Shown here: positions 58,440 through 64,000 of the stretch, piece by piece | How the letters are laid out: each line of letters starts with the position of its first letter | Position numbering within the stretch: position 1 is the stretch's first letter | Origin: Dyadobacter sp. 50-39 | GTDB lineage: Bacteria > Bacteroidota > Bacteroidia > Cytophagales > Spirosomataceae | Direction: 5' to 3' | NCBI GenBank assembly: GCA_001898145.1 | Contig: MKSR01000046.1 | Span: forward strand, 186,001-250,000 | DNA length: 64,000 bases | Made by a program: the position numbers and the translations under genes | Notes under the pieces: model-generated | What the model was told of the DNA's origin: nothing | The model's database searches: none | The model's input: only the letters and a program-made list of their open reading frames with translations

Positions 58440-58632
58440 AGTTGCAGACGATTATATCCAAAATGGTTCTCATTTCATTCTTCTTGAAACCATGGTTATA
58501 GGAAACCACGATCTCCGGAACCAAGATTACTCTCGCATTACATTTGCCTTTTTCAACGTGAATGTGAATCGGTTCGTGCTCGTTCATCCAGAAAAAGAAC
58601 CGAAAACCATTAATGTATAACACAGTTGGCAT
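58396..58632 (-). CDS. DUF4160 domain protein
   Basis: A 78-residue protein matching DUF4160 over its length: MPTVLYINGFRFFFWMNEHE, PIHIHVEKGKCNARVIL and a C-terminal helix (MRTILDIIVCNYGKIIQAWH). The His-x-His and conserved Glu suggest a small binding or catalytic site. It is the first gene of a two-gene unit with the DUF2442 gene and overlaps it by 44 bases. Confidence 0.8.
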   Translation of the reverse strand: MPTVLYINGFRFFFWMNEHEPIHIHVEKGKCNARVILVPEIVVSYNHGFKKNEMRTILDIIVCNYGKIIQAWHDTFNQ

Positions 58633-58654
58633 ATCAAAATTAGCTAAAAAGTGT

Positions 58655-58708
58655 CAGAAAAGAACAAAGGCGAAGCCGGCCGCGGGTGCAGCCTGATCTT
58701 CGCCAAGG
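58655..58708 (-). terminator. Terminator-like hairpin between the DUF4160 gene and galM
   Basis: GGCGAAG at 58669-58675 pairs with CTTCGCC at 58698-58704. Read on the minus strand it is followed by a T-rich tract, so it can end the galM transcript before the DUF4160 gene. Confidence 0.5.
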
Positions 58709-58737
58709 TTGTAATGGAGTAATGTTGAGTCTGCCGC

Positions 58738-59886
58738 CTACTTCGCTGAAAACTGGTACTTCGTAGTGGTATGATAAGTCTCCCCCGGATTCAATGTGGT
58801 TGACGGGAATTGCGGCTGGTTCGGGGAATCGGGGTAATGCTCGGTTTCGAGGCAGAGGCCGAAGCGTTTTACGTACGTGGCACCTTTGCCGGTCAGTTTG
58901 CCGTCGAGGAAATTGCCGGTGTAAAACTGCACCGCAGGTTCCGTGGTGAACACTTCCATGACGCGCCCGCTTTCAGGCTCATGCACGGTGGCAAATTTCA
59001 CCAGGCCGTCGCCGCTGCGTTTCAATACCCAGCAGTGGTCGTAACCGCCGCCCGCTGCGATTTGCTCATCCTCTGTTTTGTTGATGCCCGCCCCGATTTT
59101 GGTCGCTTTGCGGAAATCGAATGGCGTTCCTTCCACGGCGCGAAGCTTGCCGGTAGGGATGAGTGTAGTGTCCACAGGAACGATACTATCCGACTCGATG
59201 GTCACTTCGTGGTCGAGAATGTCGCGTTTCAGGCCGGTGAGGTTGAAATACGAGTGGTTGGTGAGGTTGACTACGGTTGGCTTGTCGGTGGTCGCCGTGT
59301 AGTCGATCGTCAATGCATTCTCATTGTCGAGCGTGTAAACCACTTTCACGGTGAGATTACCCGGGTAGCCTTCTTCCATATCCTTGCTGGTATATTCCAG
59401 TTGCAAGCCTACTACCGAATCTTTTTTGATTTCGGTCGCTTTCCAAAGCACTTTGTCGAAGCCCTTTGTGCCGCCGTGCAATGCATTGGGGCCATTGTTG
59501 ATCGCCAGCGAATATTCCTGACCATTCAGCTTGAATTTACCCTTCGCAATACGGTTGCCGTAGCGGCCTACCAGCGCACCGAAGAACGGATGACCGCTCA
59601 GGTAGGGAGGCAGCGAATCGAAGCCGAGCACGACGTCAGCCCATTGGCCGTTTTTGTCCGGCGCAGTAAGTTTGGTGACGATCCCGCCGTAGTTGGTAAT
59701 GTTTACGGTCATGCCGTTGGCGTTGGTCAGTGTGTAAAGGTCAGCCTGCTGGCCGTCGGGGAGTTGGCCGAAAGCCTCTTTGGAAATAGTACTGATCATT
59801 TTTTCTTCATTCTTGGTTTTTGAGCAACTGAAAATGGCCAGGCCAACCAGCGCGGTGAGTAAAAAAGGGATTCTTCTCATAGTCAA
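58738..59886 (-). CDS. galM: Aldose 1-epimerase (galactose mutarotase), lipoprotein
   Basis: A 382-residue GalM-family protein with a lipoprotein signal (LLTALVGLAIFSC), so it acts outside the cytoplasm. Visible motifs: NYGGIVTKLTAPDKNGQWAD, RYGNRIAKGKF, INNGPNALHGGTKGFDKVLW with the catalytic His, LTNHSYFNL with the second His, and LCLETEHYPDSPNQP with the Glu. It interconverts alpha and beta anomers of galactose or glucose. It lies 28 bases after galK and probably shares its transcript. Confidence 0.94.
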   Translation of the reverse strand: MTMRRIPFLLTALVGLAIFSCSKTKNEEKMISTISKEAFGQLPDGQQADLYTLTNANGMTVNITNYGGIVTKLTAPDKNGQWADVVLGFDSLPPYLSGHPFFGALVGRYGNRIAKGKFKLNGQEYSLAINNGPNALHGGTKGFDKVLWKATEIKKDSVVGLQLEYTSKDMEEGYPGNLTVKVVYTLDNENALTIDYTATTDKPTVVNLTNHSYFNLTGLKRDILDHEVTIESDSIVPVDTTLIPTGKLRAVEGTPFDFRKATKIGAGINKTEDEQIAAGGGYDHCWVLKRSGDGLVKFATVHEPESGRVMEVFTTEPAVQFYTGNFLDGKLTGKGATYVKRFGLCLETEHYPDSPNQPQFPSTTLNPGETYHTTTKYQFSAK

Positions 59887-59914
59887 AGGTTAAGAGTTTG
59901 TGTAAATGGTCAGA

Positions 59915-61102
59915 TTATGCGAGTGCAACTTCCTCGGTGCCGTCTGTAATTTTCACACGGTAGCAAGGCAGGTCGATGTTGTATTTTTCCAGATAAGCCT
60001 GTTTCATTTTTGCTTCAAAAGCATCAACAGCATCTTTTTTCACCAGATTGATGGTACAACCGCCAAAACCGCCCCCCATCATCCGGGCGCCAAGTACCGA
60101 CTCGTCGTCGAGCGTCTGCGCCACCAGGAAGTCAAGCTCGGGGCAACTCACCTCGTATTCGTCCTGCAAACCGAAATGGGTAGCGTACATTTTTTTGCCA
60201 AAATCAGGCAGATTGCCCTGTACGAGCAGGTCGCAGGCGTCTTGGACGCGCTGGATTTCTTCGGTAATAAACTTGCAGCGCCGGTACACCACATCGCCCA
60301 TTTCATCCTTGTGCGCTTCCACCAATCCAGGATTGGCGTCGCGGAGACTCAGTATGTTTGCATCGTATTGCTGCAAAACAGCTGTTCCTTTTTCGCATTC
60401 CTGCCGGCGGGTGTTGTATTCCGAACTCGCCAGTGAATGTTTCACCATGGTGTCACAAAGTACAATGAGGTAGTCGTTCATCGGGAACGGGAAATACTCG
60501 TATTCGAGCGAGCGGCAATCCAGGCGGATCACTGATTCTTCCTTGCCGAATGCCGAAGCAAATTGGTCCATAATGCCGCATTGTACGCCAACATATTCAT
60601 TCTCTGCTTTTTGTGACATTTTTACAATGCTGAACCGGTCGAGGTTCAAACCATAGATTTCATTCAATGCAAACAGCAGGCAGCATTCCAGCGCGGCAGA
60701 CGATGAAAGCCCGGCGCCCACCGGTACATTACCACCGAATGCAGCCTGAAAACCGCCGATCTTCAAACCCTTCTTTTGAATTTGCTCCACAATACCTATC
60801 TGGTAGTGCGGCCATGATTTTTCGGGTTTGGAAAGGTCGTCCAGTGAAAACGAGTAGGTCTGGTCGAGGTCGGCTGCGTAAAGGATCACCTGATTATCTT
60901 CGCGCGGAGCGATCACAAAATATACTGCTTTATCCACGCTTGCGGGGAGCACGAAGCCATTGTTGTAATCGGTGTGCTCACCGATGAGGTTAATGCGGCC
61001 CGGCGATCGGAAAACCCGCACGACTTCGCGCGTAGCGGTGCCAAATTTCAAAAAATACTTATCCTGGATACCTTCTGCGATATCGGTTTCTGTCAGTAGC
61101 AT
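59915..61102 (-). CDS. galK: Galactokinase
   Basis: A 395-residue GHMP kinase that phosphorylates galactose at C1 in the Leloir pathway. GRINLIGEHTDYNNGFVLPA is the galactokinase signature, the ATP loop is PVGAGLSSSAALECC, and MMGGGFGGCTINLV is the third motif. The catalytic Asp is in CGIMDQFASAFG. Length is normal. It lies 16 bases after the 2-hydroxyacid dehydrogenase gene and 28 bases before galM, forming a compact operon. GalT and GalE are not in the window. Confidence 0.95.
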   Translation of the reverse strand: MLLTETDIAEGIQDKYFLKFGTATREVVRVFRSPGRINLIGEHTDYNNGFVLPASVDKAVYFVIAPREDNQVILYAADLDQTYSFSLDDLSKPEKSWPHYQIGIVEQIQKKGLKIGGFQAAFGGNVPVGAGLSSSAALECCLLFALNEIYGLNLDRFSIVKMSQKAENEYVGVQCGIMDQFASAFGKEESVIRLDCRSLEYEYFPFPMNDYLIVLCDTMVKHSLASSEYNTRRQECEKGTAVLQQYDANILSLRDANPGLVEAHKDEMGDVVYRRCKFITEEIQRVQDACDLLVQGNLPDFGKKMYATHFGLQDEYEVSCPELDFLVAQTLDDESVLGARMMGGGFGGCTINLVKKDAVDAFEAKMKQAYLEKYNIDLPCYRVKITDGTEEVALA

Positions 61103-61118
61103 GTCAGTTTCGGTCGTT

Positions 61119-62060
61119 TTAATATCCTTTTACAAGGCTCACTTCATTGGCGACTGCGGCGCCATTTTGTATTGCAATAATGTTGTTCAGAAATAAATCT
61201 ACTTTTCCCATATGTTCATTTTTGTGCCCGCCGCCCGTGTGCTGGGTCAGGATCACATGGTCCATATGCCAAAGCGGACTGTCTGCAGGAAGCGGTTCGA
61301 CTTCGGTGACATCGAGCACGGCACCGTCCAGTTTCCCGGATTTCAATGCATCGATCAATGCAAGCTCATCGGTAGTGCTGCCGCGGCCGACGCTCGCATA
61401 AACGCTCTGGTCTTTCATGGCGGCGATAAACTCTGCATCCACGAAATGCTGCGCCGTACCAGGAAGCGTGTTGATCACCAGATCGGCATGCGGAAGCGCA
61501 TTGAACAGATCCTCCTTGCTGCGCAGATCGGCTTCTTGTGAAGTCCGCGCCATCAAATGCGTGTTACAGCCCAGCCCTTTCAGGATTGCATTCACCGACT
61601 GTCCTATTGTACCGGCTCCCAACACAATGACATTCTGTTTGTACAAAATTTTTAATGCTGCACGCAGCGGCGTTCCGATCCACTCCCCTTTTTGTTTCAA
61701 AAGGGTAAGGCGATCGATTCCCCGGTACAATGCAAGCACACCACCTACGATGGACTCGGCGCAAGGCCGTGCAAACCAGTCGCCCATATTGGCGATTTTG
61801 ATGTGATCGGGAATCGCAACGGATGAATATTGGTCAAAACCGGCGGAATCCAGTTGCCAGAATTTCAGGTTAGGAGGAATGCTTTCGAACCAGGCTACCG
61901 GCGGGTTGCCGAGGATGTAGTCGGCGCTGGCAAACCAGGATTTAAGTTCTTCATTACTGGCTGCCTCGCTGCGGAAGTGGATCTGATGCTGCGGGCTAAG
62001 CGCTTCGCTCAGTTTGGCATTGAGCGGGCCGTCGAGAATGGCGTGGCAGTATATGATCAT
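61119..62060 (-). CDS. D-isomer-specific 2-hydroxyacid dehydrogenase
   Basis: A 313-residue NAD(P)-dependent enzyme. The Rossmann motif is VIVLGAGTIGQSVNAIL. Catalytic residues follow the family order: Arg in VGRGSTTDELA, Glu in VTEVEPLPADSP and His in LTQHTGGGH. The substrate could be glyoxylate, hydroxypyruvate or a sugar acid. It lies 16 bases upstream of galK and may be part of that operon. Confidence 0.88.
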   Translation of the reverse strand: MIIYCHAILDGPLNAKLSEALSPQHQIHFRSEAASNEELKSWFASADYILGNPPVAWFESIPPNLKFWQLDSAGFDQYSSVAIPDHIKIANMGDWFARPCAESIVGGVLALYRGIDRLTLLKQKGEWIGTPLRAALKILYKQNVIVLGAGTIGQSVNAILKGLGCNTHLMARTSQEADLRSKEDLFNALPHADLVINTLPGTAQHFVDAEFIAAMKDQSVYASVGRGSTTDELALIDALKSGKLDGAVLDVTEVEPLPADSPLWHMDHVILTQHTGGGHKNEHMGKVDLFLNNIIAIQNGAAVANEVSLVKGY

Positions 62061-62106
62061 CTATTGTTTTTGTTTAAAGAAGCAAGGTAAAATGATTTAC
62101 CTGGAA

Positions 62107-62622
62107 TCAAATGCGTTTTAGAATCTTCCTGGCCCTCGACTGAAATGCCGCCTGCTCGAACTCCACCGATTCTTCGAGGAACACCCTGAGTTCTTTTTGG
62201 ATCTCCGGGTAAATTTTAGAGAGATTGAAAAGAATGGTCAGACAGAACGTGCGGATCGCAATGGCTATCTGCCGGTTGGCTATGATATCGAACGCTGCAT
62301 CCATCAGTTCTCCATGGAATTCGTCGGGAATGGTGATCTCCTGCAAAATGCGTGCACTGTTCCGGATCACGGCATCATGAACATCAGCGCGCTTCAACTG
62401 GCTTACCAGCACGCCGATGTACGGGCGGATCATTTCCGGGCGCTCGTGCGTGGCGATGCTCAGGCTATACGCGGCACGTTGCGCGAGACGGTACTCGTCG
62501 GATTCGAAGCAGTGCATCAAATGCCTGAATGCATCTTCGGAGGTGCAGGCGTACAAGGCAACTTCCGTAGCTTTCCGCTTGGATTGGTAGGGATCGGCCA
62601 GTAATTCTTCCTTGATGTTCAT
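62107..62622 (-). CDS. HEAT-like helical repeat protein
   Basis: A 171-residue all-helical protein. The start at 62622 (MNIKEELLADPYQSKRKATE) is chosen because the upstream frame overlaps the fumC terminator hairpin. Repeated helix pairs (AFRHLMHCFESDEYRLAQRA, IRPYIGVLVSQLKRADVHDA, AIAIRTFCLTILFNLSKIYP) resemble HEAT or armadillo repeats, suggesting a protein-binding role. No specific function. Its start is 75 bases after fumC. Confidence 0.72.
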   Translation of the reverse strand: MNIKEELLADPYQSKRKATEVALYACTSEDAFRHLMHCFESDEYRLAQRAAYSLSIATHERPEMIRPYIGVLVSQLKRADVHDAVIRNSARILQEITIPDEFHGELMDAAFDIIANRQIAIAIRTFCLTILFNLSKIYPEIQKELRVFLEESVEFEQAAFQSRARKILKRI

Positions 62623-62644
62623 GATTTTGAGAGGTCTAAATGCA

Positions 62645-62670
62645 AATGCCCTACATTTCAGCAGGGCATT
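62645..62670 (-). terminator. Hairpin after fumC
   Basis: AATGCCCT and AGGGCATT form a perfect 8-bp stem with a 10-base loop, about 30 bases after the fumC stop. The downstream tract on the minus strand is moderately T-rich. Confidence 0.5.
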
Positions 62671-62697
62671 CGCAGACATGATCGGTAGTTTGATCAA

Positions 62698-64000
62698 TTA
62701 TTTGATCTCGCCCACCATGTCTTCCGGTTTTACCCACGCATCGAATTCTTCCGGCGTCAGGTAGCCCAGCGCAACGGCCGTTTCTTTCAGCGTAGAGCCG
62801 TTTTTATGGGCAGTCTGCGCAATTTCAGCCGCTTTGTAATAGCCGATTTTGGTGTTCAAAGCCGTTACGAGCATCAGCGAGTTGTTCACGTGCTTTTTGA
62901 TGTTCTCATGCAAAGGTTCGATACCTACCGCGCAGTTGTCGTTGAACGAAACGCATACATCACCGATCAAACGGGCCGAATGCAGGAAGTTGTAAGCCAT
63001 GAGGGGTTTGAAAACGTTCAGCTCGAAGTGGCCGTTGGAACCACCGATGCCGATCGCCACGTCGTTACCCATTACCTGTGCAGCTACCATGGTCATGGCT
63101 TCGCATTGGGTGGGGTTTACCTTACCCGGCATAATGGAGCTTCCCGGCTCGTTGTCCGGAATGTGTATCTCGCCGATACCCGAGCGCGGGCCCGACGACA
63201 ACATACGGACGTCGTTACCGATCTTCATCAGGCTTACAGCCACGGTTTTCAATGCACCATGTGCCTCTACGATCGCGTCATGGGCCGCAAGCGCTTCGAA
63301 TTTGTTTTCGGCTGTAATGAATGGAAGGCCGGTCAGCAGTGCAATATGGCGTGCTACATTCTCTGAGTAGCCGGGAGGCGTGTTAATGCCCGTTCCCACA
63401 GCAGTGCCGCCCAATGCGAGTTCCGAAAGGTGCGCCAATGTATTGTGAATAGCCCTCAAACCATGGTCAAGCTGCGAAACGTAGCCCGAAAACTCCTGGC
63501 CCAAAGTAAGCGGCGTAGCGTCCATGAAGTGCGTACGGCCTATTTTAACGACATTCTTAAATGCCTCGGCTTTTGCTTTCAAAGTGTCGCGCAGCTTGGT
63601 AATGCCCGGGATGGTTACGTCCACCAGGATTTTGTATGCCGCAATGTGCATCGCGGTAGGGTAGGTGTCGTTGGACGACTGCGACTTGTTCACATCGTCG
63701 TTCGGATGCAGAAACTTGGTTTTGTCGGCCAGGTCACCACCTTGAAGCACATGCCCGCGGTAGGCGATTACCTCGTTGCAGTTCATGTTCGACTGTGTTC
63801 CCGAGCCGGTTTGCCATACTACCAGCGGGAATTGGTCGTCGAGCTGGTCGGTCAGGATCTCATCGCAGACTTTGCCGATGAGGTCGCTTTTTTCCTGGGG
63901 AAGAATACCGGCCTCGAAGTTGGTAATAGCGGCAGCTTTTTTCAGGTACGCGAAGGCTTTGATAATTTCCTTCGGCATTTTATTGATATCCTGTGCGATA
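62698..64000 (-). CDS. fumC: Class II fumarate hydratase, N-terminus outside the window
   Basis: About 433 C-terminal residues of the 460-470 expected. The frame stays open to the window edge, and the ATG at 63978 is internal (the residues before it, IAQDINK, fit fumarase). The signature [20 protein letters not shown], the active-site region [14 protein letters not shown] and [16 protein letters not shown] are present. It hydrates fumarate to L-malate in the TCA cycle without an iron-sulfur cluster. Confidence 0.96.
   Translation of the reverse strand, partial: IAQDINKMPKEIIKAFAYLKKAAAITNFEAGILPQEKSDLIGKVCDEILTDQLDDQFPLVVWQTGSGTQSNMNCNEVIAYRGHVLQGGDLADKTKFLHPNDDVNKSQSSNDTYPTAMHIAAYKILVDVTIPGITKLRDTLKAKAEAFKNVVKIGRTHFMDATPLTLGQEFSGYVSQLDHGLRAIHNTLAHLSELALGGTAVGTGINTPPGYSENVARHIALLTGLPFITAENKFEALAAHDAIVEAHGALKTVAVSLMKIGNDVRMLSSGPRSGIGEIHIPDNEPGSSIMPGKVNPTQCEAMTMVAAQVMGNDVAIGIGGSNGHFELNVFKPLMAYNFLHSARLIGDVCVSFNDNCAVGIEPLHENIKKHVNNSLMLVTALNTKIGYYKAAEIAQTAHKNGSTLKETAVALGYLTPEEFDAWVKPEDMVGEIK

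Noticed and set aside
58810..59823. Open frame of 337 codons on the plus strand inside galM
   Set aside because: Antisense to a clear aldose epimerase; no motif and no plausible start signal.
1..64000. CRISPR arrays, tRNA, rRNA and prophage genes
   Set aside because: No direct-repeat arrays, cloverleaf-like sequences, rRNA segments or phage structural genes were seen on reading the intergenic stretches.

Overview
The window looks like a chromosomal segment of a Bacteroidota bacterium, most likely order Cytophagales (Dyadobacter/Spirosomaceae-like). This is inferred from protein style and regulation, not from a marker gene. Supporting signs are moderately high GC with dense coding on both strands, Bacteroidota-type promoters (TTTG, about 19-20 nt, then TAnnTTTG), an ECF sigma/FecR/STN trio, Tat-exported Gfo/Idh/MocA and TIM-barrel proteins, many SPII lipoproteins, and families such as DUF2911, DUF2807 (head GIN) and peptidase C10. 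No rRNA, tRNA or CRISPR array was seen, and no gene-free stretch exceeds 300 bases. The first gene (S8 protease) and the last (fumC) are cut by the window edges.

Layout. 1-5.0 kb: S8 protease, NhaP-type antiporter, and a Tat-exported sugar oxidoreductase/TIM-barrel pair. 5.1-9.1 kb: a Crp-like regulator and an accessory patch with a C10 cysteine protease and a complete IS256-family element (terminal inverted repeats, 8-bp target duplication) sitting exactly at the stop codon of a lipoprotein gene. 9.2-13.6 kb: SpmA/SpmB-like membrane protein, then a TolC/HlyD efflux pair without its pump. 13.7-24.6 kb: gpsA, a BNR sialidase-like lipoprotein, DEAD-box helicase, serine hydrolase, DUF2911, PQQ sugar dehydrogenase, a short-chain dehydrogenase behind a palindrome-covered promoter, a divergent FabF-like synthase and a HAD phosphatase. 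24.7-32.9 kb: RarD-like transporter, methyltransferase/UbiA-like pair, two aminopeptidases (M28, M17), an orphan ATP-grasp protein and a YhcG-type nuclease.

33.4-44.2 kb is a carbohydrate island. The minus-strand run kduD-kduI-kdgF-GH105/DUF4350-uxaB-exuT is divergent from a LacI regulator that starts with TTG; a NUDIX hydrolase and a GH31 glycosidase follow. GH105 releases unsaturated galacturonate from rhamnogalacturonan fragments, KdgF linearises it, and KduI and KduD convert it to 2-keto-3-deoxygluconate. ExuT and UxaB serve saturated galacturonate. The remaining Uxa and Kdg enzymes are not in the window.

44.3-50.3 kb: a redoxin lacking the usual cysteines, aminotransferase, LolC/E-type permease, glutamine-dependent NAD synthetase and a RelE/ParE-type toxin-antitoxin pair. 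50.3-57.3 kb is an envelope-signalling neighbourhood: ECF sigma, FecR anti-sigma factor and an STN protein ending in seven 16-residue surface repeats, divergent from a head-GIN lipoprotein and followed by a PspC/LiaI/LiaF/VanX-like operon. 57.4-64 kb: a TrpF-like protein lacking the catalytic cysteine, a DUF4160/DUF2442 pair, galM, galK, a D-2-hydroxyacid dehydrogenase, a HEAT-like protein and fumC.
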